Part shown: positions 1-9,200 of the stretch, piece by piece
How the letters are laid out: each line of letters opens with the position of its first letter
Position numbering within the stretch: position 1 is the first letter of the stretch
From: Verrucomicrobiota bacterium
GTDB taxonomy: Bacteria; Verrucomicrobiota; Verrucomicrobiia; Limisphaerales; JADLHS01
NCBI GenBank assembly: GCA_008933055.1
Contig: WBXK01000008.1
Coordinates: 1 to 32,857, forward strand
Direction: 5' to 3'
Length of the DNA stretch: 32,857 nucleotides
Notes under the pieces: generated by a model
The model's database searches: none
The model's input: only the letters and a program-made list of their open reading frames with translations
Told to the model about the DNA's origin: nothing
Program-made: the position numbers and the translations under genes

Positions 1-47
1 ACAAACAAATTCCAAACAATTCAGTCAAACTAAAGAAGACAAAGTTT

Positions 48-896
48 ATGAAACAGATTAAACAAGTATTCCTCGCGGTGGCGGTGGCAGTTGGATTCGG
101 CCGCGCTGTCCACGCAGACATCACGGTCAAAGGTTCGGACACGATGGTCATTCTTGCGCAGAAATGGGCGGAGACTTACATGGGTCAGAAACCTGGCGTG
201 AAGATTCAGGTCACTGGCGGCGGCACGGGTACGGGCTTCGCCGCGTTACAGAACAAGACAACTGAGCTGTGCAATGCCTCGCGCAAGATTAAGTCCGCAG
301 AAATCGCCAAGTGCCTCGAAGCCTTCGGCAAGCGCCCCACGGAATACAAGGTCGCTCTCGACGGTTTGTCGGTTTATGTCGCTGAGGAAAATGCAGTCAA
401 AGAACTCACTCTCGAACAACTGGAATTGATCTTCACCGGCAAGATCAAGAATTGGAAGCAAGTTGGCGGCAACGATGCTCCGATCACGGTTTACAGTCGC
501 GAGAACAGCTCTGGCACGTATGAGTTCTTCAAAGAACATGTTCTCAAAGGCAAAGACTTTGCGGCGAGCGCGCAGACGATGCCTGGCACTGCGGCTGTGT
601 TGCAGGCTGTGGCCAAAGACAAAAACGGTATCGGCTATGGCGGCGCGGCTTACGGTGCTGGTGCAAAACATGTCGCGGTCAAGAAAGATGACGCATCGAA
701 GGCGATTGAACCTACGGAAGAAAACGTCGTCAGCGGTGCATATCCGATATGGCGTCACCTGTTCATCTACGTCAACCCCGCGCTCGATAAGGGGGACATC
801 GCTGCTTACCTAAGTTGGATACGCAGCGATGCAGGACAGAAAGTCGTGAAGGAAGTGGGTTATTTCCCGCTGCCGGGTCAATTGCGTGAAAAATAG
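48..896 (+). CDS. pstS: Phosphate ABC transporter substrate-binding protein PstS
   Basis: Periplasmic phosphate-binding protein that delivers phosphate to the PstCAB transporter. The 282-aa product starts with a signal peptide (residues 1-23, ending AVHA) and then shows the PstS-type ligand loops: GSDTM near residue 29, a glycine-rich TGGGTGTGF stretch near 56, and SRENSSGTYEF near 150. The length is normal for the short, PBP-like PstS family. The ATG at 48 follows an A-rich leader with only a weak purine run (aaagaaga), and no other start gives a signal peptide. It is the first gene of a pst-phoU cluster, so phosphate-starvation control is expected, but any Pho box would lie left of the window. 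Confidence 0.95.
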   Translation: MKQIKQVFLAVAVAVGFGRAVHADITVKGSDTMVILAQKWAETYMGQKPGVKIQVTGGGTGTGFAALQNKTTELCNASRKIKSAEIAKCLEAFGKRPTEYKVALDGLSVYVAEENAVKELTLEQLELIFTGKIKNWKQVGGNDAPITVYSRENSSGTYEFFKEHVLKGKDFAASAQTMPGTAAVLQAVAKDKNGIGYGGAAYGAGAKHVAVKKDDASKAIEPTEENVVSGAYPIWRHLFIYVNPALDKGDIAAYLSWIRSDAGQKVVKEVGYFPLPGQLREK

Positions 897-945
897 GTGA
901 CGATCGCACTGAACGATTGATTCTCAGTTCCGCTTGAGCAAACAT

Positions 946-984
946 CGGGGCGGCGTCGGACATGGATTCCGGCCCGCCCCGTTT
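946..984 (+). terminator. GC-rich hairpin between pstS and pstC (attenuator or weak terminator)
   Basis: CGGGGCGG at 946-953 pairs perfectly with CCGCCCCG at 974-981, with a small inner CGG/CCG stem (957-959 with 969-971), and is followed by only TTT. It lies in the 99-bp gap between pstS and pstC. Such hairpins commonly stabilise or partly terminate the binding-protein transcript so that pstS is made in excess over the permease. The short T-run makes full termination doubtful. Confidence 0.5.
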
Positions 985-995
985 AACCATTACCG

Positions 996-2183
996 ATGCC
1001 GCAGCAACAACATCAAGGCAAACTAACATCCGGTTGGATGGGTATTCATCGTGGCCACAAGGCGCGACCGCTCGAATGGCTCGCGGAAAAATTCATTTTC
1101 CTCGTTTCCCTTTCGACGATCCTGATGGTGTTCTTGATCTTCGTTTTTGTCGCCCGTGAGGCATTGCCAATCTTTCTAGGCAAGGAGAACAGCGCCTTGA
1201 TCAAGCCTGTCATCCCGCCAGCAGACATTGATAAGCTCAAGTCGGAAGAGCTTCGTGCTTACCTCAATTTGACGGAGAAACAGTTTCAAAAAATGGATCG
1301 AGAAACTAAAGTCGACTTGATGTTAGTGAAGCAGGAAGCGCAGAGTGAAATCCCAGAACGTTTGCTGAATGATCCTGACGCCAAGCTGAACACCACCGAG
1401 TGGGGCGCCATGCTCAAGCCGCGCCAATGGGCGAGCTATAATAAACCCGAATACATCTGGCAACCTATCGGACAGATTCACAAGTATAACATCATCCCGC
1501 TCTTCGTCGGTAGTTTGAAGATCACAATTATCGGGTTGCTATTCGCGGTGCCGCTCGCGGTGGGTGCGGCCATTTATATCTCGCAACTTGCCCGGCCTCG
1601 CGTGCGCGAAGTGGTGAAGCCCGTCATCGAAATGCTCTCGGGCATTCCGTCGGTTGTCGTCGGATTTTTCGCGTTGCTGATTATGGCTACGGTGATGCAA
1701 AAAGTTTTCGGCTACGAAACACGGCTCAACGCATTCGTCGCAGGGGTGGCGCTTAGTTTTTCGGTGATTCCACTCGTGTTCTCCATCGCGGAAGATGCCC
1801 TCACAAGCGTGCCGCGCAGTTACACGCAAGGCGCGCTTGCACTCGGAGCATCACGCTGGCAAACAGCATGGCAAATCGTTTTGCCCGCAGCGACTCCGGG
1901 AGTGTTTGCGGCAGTCGTGCTGGGCTTTGGTCGCGCCATCGGTGAGACGATGATCGTGTTGATGGTCTGTTCGGCGAGCGTGATGTCGTGGAGCATTTTT
2001 GATTCGGCGCGCAGTATCACGACGACGATTGCGGCAGAAATGGCGGAAGCCGTTGCGGGCGGACATCACTACAGGATTTTGTTCATGCTCGGAGCGATCT
2101 TGTTCGCAGTGACATTTGTCTCGAACATGCTCGGCGAACTGGTGATCCATCGCTTGAAACACAAAATGGAGGGCAAGCGATGA
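996..2183 (+). CDS. pstC: Phosphate ABC transporter permease PstC
   Basis: Inner-membrane permease subunit of the phosphate importer. The 395-aa product has a first membrane helix around residues 29-53, then about 100 mostly charged residues before the second helix (about 165-190). The binding-protein-dependent permease core follows, with an EAA-type loop (ALGASRWQTAWQIVLPAATPG) near residue 290. The soluble segment between helices 1 and 2 is longer than in the E. coli protein and is probably periplasmic. The ATG at 996 has no clear Shine-Dalgarno sequence; an in-frame ATG at 1038 is an equally possible start. Its stop overlaps the pstA start by four bases (ATGA), indicating translational coupling. 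Confidence 0.93.
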   Translation: MPQQQHQGKLTSGWMGIHRGHKARPLEWLAEKFIFLVSLSTILMVFLIFVFVAREALPIFLGKENSALIKPVIPPADIDKLKSEELRAYLNLTEKQFQKMDRETKVDLMLVKQEAQSEIPERLLNDPDAKLNTTEWGAMLKPRQWASYNKPEYIWQPIGQIHKYNIIPLFVGSLKITIIGLLFAVPLAVGAAIYISQLARPRVREVVKPVIEMLSGIPSVVVGFFALLIMATVMQKVFGYETRLNAFVAGVALSFSVIPLVFSIAEDALTSVPRSYTQGALALGASRWQTAWQIVLPAATPGVFAAVVLGFGRAIGETMIVLMVCSASVMSWSIFDSARSITTTIAAEMAEAVAGGHHYRILFMLGAILFAVTFVSNMLGELVIHRLKHKMEGKR

Positions 2184-3118
2184 CGGAAATTCAAAATTTC
2201 AAAACCCGAAAGTTTGACTTTGCCTCGTTCTTTTTTAGCGGATTGACGGGTTTTTCGACCTTGCTCATTCTTGCGATTCTGGCTGTCATCCTCGGTAATA
2301 TCATCATCAATGGCTGGCCAAACTTGACCTGGCATTTCGTCAGTACGATTCCTAAGAAAGATTTCTTTGATCCGGCCACGACGGGCGTATTGCCGATGAT
2401 CATCGGCACTACCATTCGGGTGTTTATGATGACCATTTTTGTCCTGCCCATCGGTGTCATCACAGCGATTTATCTTACTGAATACGCCCCGAGCGGATCG
2501 TGGCTCACTCGGATCATCCGTGCAGCCGTCAATAATCTCGCGGGTGTGCCATCTATTGTGTTCGGTTTGTTCGGGCTTGGTTTCTTCATCAATTTCATCG
2601 GTCGCAACATGGACCAGTTGATGCACAATCCCGGGCCGGTCTGGGGACAACCCGCCGTGCTGTGGGCGTCGCTGACTTTGGCGGTGATGACGATGCCTGT
2701 AGTGATCGTCGCCACGGAAGAATCGCTCAAAGCCATTCCGATGGGATTGCGCGAGGCGAGTCTTGCAATTGGTGCTACGAAGTTGGAAACCATCATCCGA
2801 ATCGTATTGCCGCAAGCGTTGCCGGGTATCATGACCGGCGGAATCCTGGCGGTGAGCCGTGCTGCGGGCGAAGTCGCGCCAATCCTGTTTACCGGCGTGG
2901 CGTATTACATGGCGTCGCTGCCGGGAAAATTAAGCGATCAATTCATGGATCTCGGTTATCACGTCTTCGTGTTGTCCACACAATCGCCTGACATCGAGAA
3001 GACGCGCCCGATCCTTTACGCCACGGTGCTGGTGTTGCTACTACTCACGTTTGCGCTCAACTTTGTTGCGGTTTTGATCCGCGCGCGGGTCCGCAAAAAA
3101 CTCCGGGCGCTGGGTTGA
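2180..3118 (+). CDS. pstA: Phosphate ABC transporter permease PstA
   Basis: Second inner-membrane permease subunit, forming a heterodimer with PstC. The 312-aa product has about six hydrophobic helices, starting with one at about residues 20-42. A typical EAA cytoplasmic loop for contact with the ATPase (REASLAIGATKLETIIRIVL) lies near residue 195, followed by AAGEVAPILFTG, which is characteristic of PstA. The start overlaps the pstC stop as ATGA. It ends 9 bp before pstB, consistent with one transcript. Confidence 0.95.
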   Translation: MTEIQNFKTRKFDFASFFFSGLTGFSTLLILAILAVILGNIIINGWPNLTWHFVSTIPKKDFFDPATTGVLPMIIGTTIRVFMMTIFVLPIGVITAIYLTEYAPSGSWLTRIIRAAVNNLAGVPSIVFGLFGLGFFINFIGRNMDQLMHNPGPVWGQPAVLWASLTLAVMTMPVVIVATEESLKAIPMGLREASLAIGATKLETIIRIVLPQALPGIMTGGILAVSRAAGEVAPILFTGVAYYMASLPGKLSDQFMDLGYHVFVLSTQSPDIEKTRPILYATVLVLLLLTFALNFVAVLIRARVRKKLRALG

Positions 3119-3127
3119 TTTAATTGT

Positions 3128-3946
3128 ATGGCTGAAACTGTTTTACCTAAACTAGAGGTGACGCCCCAGAATCCGCTGGTTGTGGGGGCGGGGGCGTCGC
3201 TGATCGAAATCTCCAACCTGTCTCTGTTCTATGGGAAGTCGAGGGCACTAAAGGATGTTTCGCTCAAAATCCGCGAGCGCGTGGTCACAGCGTTCATTGG
3301 ACCTTCGGGTTGCGGCAAATCCACTTTGCTTCGTTGTCTCAACCGCATGAATGATTTGATTGACGGCGTGCGCATCGAAGGTTCGGCGAAGATCGGCGGG
3401 CACGACATCTATGCGCCGGACGTGGACGTGATTGAGTTGCGTAAACGGGTGGGCATGGTGTTTCAGAAATCCAATCCTTTCCCGAAATCAATCTATGACA
3501 ACGTGGCTTACGGACTTAAGCTGCAAGGTGTGACATCTAAGGGCGAACTCGACACCGCCGTGGAGCAGAGCCTTATCGGAGCAGCGTTGTGGGATGAGGT
3601 CAAGGACCGGTTGCAGAGCAGCGCGCTTGGATTGTCCGGAGGCCAGCAGCAGAGGTTGTGCATCGCGCGCGCCATCGCCGTAAAGCCGGAAATCATTCTC
3701 ATGGACGAACCGGCTAGCGCATTGGATCCAATCGCCACGTCTCGAGTGGAAGATTTGATTCTTGAACTCAGGAAGGATTTTACCATCGTTATCGTTACGC
3801 ATAACATGCAGCAAGCCACCCGCATCTCGGACGAGACGGCCTTTTTTTATATGGGCGAACTCATTGAGTCCGGTCCGACACAGAAGATATTTACAATGCC
3901 CAAGCAGAAGCGCACAGAGGACTATGTGACGGGACGGTTTGGTTGA
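3128..3946 (+). CDS. pstB: Phosphate ABC transporter ATP-binding protein PstB
   Basis: Cytoplasmic ATPase that powers PstCA. The 272-aa protein has all the ABC signatures: Walker [10 protein letters not shown] (58-66), Q-loop [11 protein letters not shown] (111-121), signature LSGGQQQR (169-176), Walker B ILMDEP (190-195) with D-loop SALD, and the H-loop histidine at 225. [18 protein letters not shown] is diagnostic of PstB over other ABC ATPases. About 20 extra residues precede the domain. No Shine-Dalgarno sequence is visible at the start. It is followed after 28 bp by phoU. Confidence 0.97.
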   Translation: MAETVLPKLEVTPQNPLVVGAGASLIEISNLSLFYGKSRALKDVSLKIRERVVTAFIGPSGCGKSTLLRCLNRMNDLIDGVRIEGSAKIGGHDIYAPDVDVIELRKRVGMVFQKSNPFPKSIYDNVAYGLKLQGVTSKGELDTAVEQSLIGAALWDEVKDRLQSSALGLSGGQQQRLCIARAIAVKPEIILMDEPASALDPIATSRVEDLILELRKDFTIVIVTHNMQQATRISDETAFFYMGELIESGPTQKIFTMPKQKRTEDYVTGRFG

Positions 3947-3974
3947 TTTATTTTCTGAACTTTTGAAATGAACT

Positions 3975-4631
3975 ATGGACAGACACTTTGATCACGAATT
4001 GGCGGAGCTAAAACAAAAGCTGCTGACGATGGCGAGTCACGCCGAGAAGTCCGTGAGCGACGCAGTCAACGCGCTTGTCAATCGTGACCTCGACCTCGCG
4101 CTGGCGGTGAACGCAAACGACGAGGTGCTGGATCGATTCGAGTTGGACGTGGACGAGATGGCCATCAATCTCCTCGCCAAAGCGCCGCTGGCCAGCGAAC
4201 TTCGGATGGTCACCATGGCTATGAAGTTGTCGCAAAATCTTGAACGCGTCGGTGACGAAGCGACCAAGATCGCCAAACGCGCTCGTGATCTGAGCAAAGA
4301 GCCACCTTTAAAACTCAATCTTGAATTGGCGAAACTTTCCTTGCTCGTCCTTGGGTTGCTGAAATCTGCGTTGGATTCTTTTGTGCAGAAAGATTCTGCC
4401 GCAGCGCGCGCCGTGATTCCGCGGGACAAGGAGATCAATGCGTTGCATAAACAGATTCAGGGTCAGATCATCGACCATATGAAACTAAGCCCTGACAACA
4501 TTCAGCGCAGTTTGCATCTGCTCGTGGCGGTAAAAAGTCTGGAACGGATCGGTGACCATGCCACGAACATCGCCGAGGAAGTTGTCTATCTCTGCGAAGC
4601 GCAGGACATTCGGCACGCAGACAAAGGCTGA
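3975..4631 (+). CDS. phoU: Phosphate signalling regulator PhoU
   Basis: Cytoplasmic helical protein that in other bacteria represses Pho signalling through PstB and the PhoR kinase, and limits phosphate uptake. The 218 aa form the usual two PhoU repeats, with helix-rich signatures such as ELRMVTMAMKLSQNLERVGDEA (first repeat, about 75-96) and a matching VAVKSLERIGDHATNIAEE near the end of the second. The E/D-x(3)-D motifs are the metal-binding sites known for the family. It is the last gene of the pst operon. No phoB/phoR pair is in the window. Confidence 0.95.
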   Translation: MDRHFDHELAELKQKLLTMASHAEKSVSDAVNALVNRDLDLALAVNANDEVLDRFELDVDEMAINLLAKAPLASELRMVTMAMKLSQNLERVGDEATKIAKRARDLSKEPPLKLNLELAKLSLLVLGLLKSALDSFVQKDSAAARAVIPRDKEINALHKQIQGQIIDHMKLSPDNIQRSLHLLVAVKSLERIGDHATNIAEEVVYLCEAQDIRHADKG

Positions 4632-4644
4632 CGCTCGCCTTGTC

Positions 4645-5397
4645 TCAGTTAAAATAGAGGACCGCCGGATAAGTCGCGGCCCACGCCCACATAAATCGGT
4701 TCAAGCCGAGAATGGCTGCGTTCGCAATGTGAAAGAACATTCCTGCCGAGAGCATCGCAAGCTTTCCATCCCATGGCAGCAGCAGCACGGCTGGGAACCC
4801 AATTTCAAACAGAATGACGCCCCAAGATGCCGCCACGCACAACGCTTGGGAGGTCGCAAGACTTCGCGCTGGGGCAAGTAGTACGTAAGGGCCGTTCGAT
4901 CGCAGCAGGGTTTGAAGTGCGATGCCAGTTAGCCAGTTGTTGTTTCTCAACTTGGCAAGCCCAGCGAGGAAATAGGACAACACGCTTTGCGCTGCGATCC
5001 AGCCTAGTCCAATCCTAGTGAGGATTGGATTTACCACGCCGAACGAAGCGATGAGCAAGCCGACCAAGGCTTGGAACATCATGCTGTCGCTCCCGCCGCC
5101 GAGCGGCCCGTCGAAGCGTAGCACCAGTCCCCCAGTTGAAATGATTAGTGCCATGTAAAAGACCGGCTCGATGACAGATAGGGTCTGGCTAAGTCCTCCA
5201 ATCAGCGGTATGGATAGCAGCAGCCGGACGAGCATTTTAGCCGTGAGCCACTGAACAGTGTAGGAATAGGGACGATTCCCCATGCATAGCAGCGCGTGTC
5301 CTGAACGCGTGGCGAGGACTTCAATCGCCTGAAGCAGGATTCCGGCACCGAGCAGGATTTGGATGGCGCGAATGGCGATGGCGGGTTCAAGCGTCAT
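4645..5397 (-). CDS. HTTM-domain integral membrane protein
   Basis: The 250-aa product is almost entirely hydrophobic, with about six membrane helices. It resembles the horizontally transferred transmembrane (HTTM) domain related to vitamin K-dependent gamma-carboxylase and to SdpB. The pattern YFLAGLAKLRNNNWLTGIAL near residues 140-160 (a Y-F-x-A-G-x-x-K-L helix end followed by W and G) is the recognisable part. It lacks the extra C-terminal domain of true gamma-carboxylases, so no catalytic role is claimed. Its ATG overlaps the stop of the upstream 146-aa gene (ATGA), so the two are very likely made together. It converges on phoU with a 13-bp gap. Confidence 0.7.
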   Translation of the reverse strand: MTLEPAIAIRAIQILLGAGILLQAIEVLATRSGHALLCMGNRPYSYTVQWLTAKMLVRLLLSIPLIGGLSQTLSVIEPVFYMALIISTGGLVLRFDGPLGGGSDSMMFQALVGLLIASFGVVNPILTRIGLGWIAAQSVLSYFLAGLAKLRNNNWLTGIALQTLLRSNGPYVLLAPARSLATSQALCVAASWGVILFEIGFPAVLLLPWDGKLAMLSAGMFFHIANAAILGLNRFMWAWAATYPAVLYFN

Positions 5398-5834
5398 AGG
5401 ATTTCTTTTCGGGCGGGATAACGGCTTGATACAAAGAGTTCTGCGTCCAGCTCGCTAGGGTTCGTCGACACAAGTCGGAATTGAAATTCATCGCCGGCCT
5501 GAGCAGCGCCAATGCGCCGGCGAAGGATTCTAACAAGACTATCGTGCAGCGCGCCCTGTTCGAAATGTTTTACCCCCTCCGCACTCGATACCGCAATTTC
5601 TTGCGCCGCGCGATCTATGAAGGTGTTTTCTAGTAACTCAAGATTGCCACGCGAATTAAAGAATAGCCGGCCAATGCTGCGAGTGGAATGATCTTCGCGA
5701 ATCGGCTGCCAGTCGGATTCGTGGCCAGCGCGGATGGTTCGTTCGTCCAATCGATGCGAGGTGGAGAAGTCATTAAAGAAATTCCACGACGGCAGAAATA
5801 GCTTGAGGATGTTCAGCAATGCCGTGGTGATCAT
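5394..5834 (-). CDS. Hypothetical protein coupled to the HTTM protein
   Basis: I do not recognise this 146-aa protein. Residues 1-22 are moderately hydrophobic and may be a membrane anchor or weak signal sequence. The rest is charged and soluble, with SIGRLFFNSRGN near residue 53 and FQFRLVSTNPSEL near 120. It sits directly upstream of the HTTM gene with a four-base overlap. Small proteins next to HTTM proteins are known from SdpA-SdpB, where they act together in maturing an exported peptide; that comparison rests on arrangement only, as I see no clear sequence match. Confidence 0.6.
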   Translation of the reverse strand: MITTALLNILKLFLPSWNFFNDFSTSHRLDERTIRAGHESDWQPIREDHSTRSIGRLFFNSRGNLELLENTFIDRAAQEIAVSSAEGVKHFEQGALHDSLVRILRRRIGAAQAGDEFQFRLVSTNPSELDAELFVSSRYPARKEIL

Positions 5835-5871
5835 TCGTCAGTAGGGTTCTGTTATAGCCAGAATTTTATCT

Positions 5872-6033
5872 TTAAGTGTTTACACCAATATCTCCGGGCG
5901 CAAACACCACGCGCGGAGCGGCGCTCAACGCGACGACGATGGTAAACGTTTATGCACGCGCAATAGAGCGCGTTTCCTAAACTAAGGTCAGCGCGGCGAC
6001 CAATGCAACAATGGATTTAATAATGGCTCGCAT
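5872..6033 (-). pseudogene. Possible decayed small secreted-protein gene
   Basis: An ATG at 6033 opens a frame beginning MRAIIKSIVALVAALTLV, which looks like a signal peptide, but it meets TAG at 5977-5979. The same frame continues through a further stop (TAA) to a hydrophobic, alanine-rich stretch and ends at TAA 5872-5874. This could be the remnant of a 53-residue exported protein or a chance frame. The rest of the 5835-6216 interval shows no other coding signal. Confidence 0.25.
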
Positions 6034-6157
6034 GGTTTTTCGGATAGTCTTGGGGAATCTGATTTGGAATGAGATCGCAAACTTCTGCCAACAGGAATGC
6101 AATGAGACGTTTTCTTCTCGGAACATTTTGCGAAAAGGGAAAGCCGCCGTTGGGCGA

Positions 6158-6183
6158 CAGCCGTGAGATTTTGCGCACGGCTG
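6158..6183 (-). terminator. Hairpin downstream of the DUF2723 gene
   Basis: CAGCCGTG (6158-6165) and CACGGCTG (6176-6183) form a perfect 8-bp stem with a 10-base loop, 34 bp past the stop of the minus-strand DUF2723 gene. There is no T-tract on the minus strand after it, so it may act as a 3'-end stabiliser rather than an intrinsic terminator. Confidence 0.35.
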
Positions 6184-6216
6184 CCGGGTGAGGGCCGCGT
6201 TTATTAATGACAGACC

Positions 6217-9200
6217 TTACTGCGAAATGAGCTTCTGGAATTCCGGCATCGCGCGGAGTGGGGCGATATAGGGATCGTTTTTGGCGAATGCGGTGATATC
6301 TTTGGCGGCAGGGTTTGTAGCCCGGCGCGCATCGCTGAGTTTAATGGCGTTGGAGACGGCAAGCAATCCGTCCGCGTATTTAAGGGTGGTGGTGCGGATG
6401 GCGGCGAGATCATACCAAGCCTCTGGACTGCTTGGTTGCAGCTGGGTGATGCGCGTGAGTCCAGTCTCGACCTTGGGAAAATTATTCAACTGTTTGTAGA
6501 TGTCTATTATGTTCGCGAGCATCTGCAGATCAACTTTGGGGTTGGTGATGATGCGATCCATGACAGCGTAGCCTTGCTCGAACTGTTGCGATTGCAGGTG
6601 ATAGATCCCGAGGTTGAAAGCAGCTGACAGATTCTCTGGGTTCTTGCGGACATCTTCCTCGAGCTTTTGCAGGCTGCCGAATTGTCCCATCTGTTTTTTA
6701 TAGCTTTCAAGGTTGCCGATCAGTCCAGCGATCTGTCCATTGTAGGGATCAAGTTTTTGCGCGGTCTGGGCGATGAGCATTGCGTCATCAAGTCGTGGCG
6801 CGATGCCTGAGGGTGGCTGAATTAGCAACTGCACGTAGCGGAACAATGCTTCCGGGCTGTAAGGGCAGAAGGCAAATGCCTGGCGGAATGTGAAGTCGGC
6901 TTCCTTGTACAGTCGTAGTTTCTCGGCAGGTGTCTTGGGAGCAAATTCCGGCGGGCAGCTTGGACTCAGACGCCACGCATACACGCCGCCGATGGAGCTT
7001 CGCAGTTTGGAGAATGCTTTTTGGCCATTATCATCGCGGGCAAATTTCTTCTGGCCGTCCGTTAAACCACCCCAGTTGTGGCGCAGATAAACTTTCTCCA
7101 CAAACGAAACGATTTCTTTGACCTGCGTGTCGTAGTTGATCCAATTGCCGATAAGCCGTTCAGAGAATTGTGACCAGAACTCATGATCGCGTTCGTAGAT
7201 GTCTTCCGTGAAGGTCGTCAACGGCTTGCGGTTGATCTTCATGATGACGCCAAACGGAGTCAGATGCGGATACATCCATTCGAGCGGGAAGCTTTCCTCG
7301 ACGAAGAACTCATTGTTCGGGTTCTTGTCGAACATGACTTTGGTGAGCAAGCCGTTGATGGCCATGACGGCGACCTGACCGGAGACTTGTACTCGGTTAT
7401 CAATGATCTTTACATCTTCGCCAGGGCGGAGTTGGTTGCGCTGTAGGCGAGCTTGCGCGTCCGCGAGATACTCTTGGAAGCACACTTGGGAATCCTGCGG
7501 CGAGGCGATCTGCATCTCGCGGTCGGGATAAACGCCGCCCTTGCTTATGGCGATTTCTTTGGGGAATGCGCCTTCGATGATCTGGCGGTTTAGCCGAATG
7601 CGCGTCGAGCTCGTCGGGGTTTCGAGGATGAACGCCGCAAGCTCCGGCGTAACGTTTACGCCAGCTTCGGTCAACTTCTGCTGAACGGCCTTGGCTTGTT
7701 TTTCGAGATCAGCTTGGATGCGGTCGAGCCTTTGCTTAACGATGTTTTCCTGCGAGACAAGCCGCTGCATGGCGAGAGGGCCGAGTTGGCCGCTGCGTTG
7801 TTTTTCATCATAGTAGGCTTCGAGTTCAAACGTTGTCTTCCAACGCGCGGCGACGTTCGTCGCCATGGCTTTGTCGTCGTAAAGACCTTTCTCAAGGATG
7901 CGATTGAGGTCTTTGACCAGAGCGCGTTTTAACGCAGATTCATTGCCGCCGGAGAGGAGCGTGCGTGTCTCGGCCGAGAGTTCCCCGGCGAGTTGTTTCG
8001 CCAATCCGCTTGACCCATCAAGCAATTTTCCCGCAAACGTTTTCACGTCGAGGAAGTCTGCATCCGTGAAGAATGAACTTCCGGCGCGACGGTCTTTCTC
8101 GATGGATTCACCGACGCCGGTGAAGAACTTATCAAGTGGTCGCATCATGTCCGCGAACCCGGCGAGTTTGTTCTTAACTGGGCCTCGAACGTCATCTTCC
8201 TTACCAAAGTTCTCACCCATCTTGAGAACTGCACCCTCGAAGAACGGAGTGTCGAGACCTCGAATCTTTTGTGCGCTACGGTTGTAGTGGGCGCGGATGT
8301 AATTGAGATATGTGCCGTCGGCTAGCGCGTTTTGGGTAATGATATAAACATCGCGGCGATCAAACTTGGGATCGCGCGGTTTGCATTCCGGCGGAATGAA
8401 GCTCTCGCAGAAGATTGTGTAAGTCGGACAAAAACGTCCGGGATCGGTGCCTCCGTAGAGGATGGCGTCGCGCGTCATCTCTGGATAGATCGGCTTGCCG
8501 TCCTTGTTGTTGAACGGTGGGGAGAACATGTCGTGACCAAACCAGTAGCCGAAGAGATGGCCTCGTTGTTCGTTGTCGGCCCAGTGTGCCATGTACGATT
8601 GCAACGGGACAGTGGCAAAGATTGCTAGCGTGATCACGAGCGGGGCGCGAGTGCGCCAAAGGAGCAAGGCGATCAAAAATACTACGGTGAGTCCTAGTAA
8701 CAGCAAGTTCGCTAGGACAGGCATGGCGAATTGCCCGGGTTCAAATGATACGAGCAGCGTGCTGAAGAAGTGGCCGATGCCGCCGATGCCGTATTTGTCA
8801 CCCATGAGAATGATCAGCGTCATGAAGAACGAGATCGCCATCACTGTGCCGCCGATGAAGCGAAACACTTTGCGGTCGCTCGGCGCGTCGTTGCGATTGG
8901 ATAAGTAAACGCATATGGCAGCGATGAGGACAGAAATAAGCTTAGCGAATCCGATCATGGCCGGACCGTCCGTGCCGATCTCGGCGTTGGCGGGGATCAT
9001 GATGGAGAGTTTTTCTAACAGGCCGAGTTTGAGTTGTGCTTTGTCAAGTGGCACGGCGCTGAAGAGGACGACGGTGATCAGTAGGCAAATCAGACCAATG
9101 CCCGTGAAAGCGAGGGCAGGTTTGAAGCTGCTTTTGGAAGATTCGGACATGCGCATCAGTTGCAGCGTAGCGAGGACAAGGCTTGTGGCAGTCAATCCGA

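Noticed and set aside
2069-2815. 248-aa minus-strand frame across pstC/pstA
   Set aside because: Extremely rich in Asp, His, Arg and Gln, as expected for the reverse strand of membrane-helix codons.
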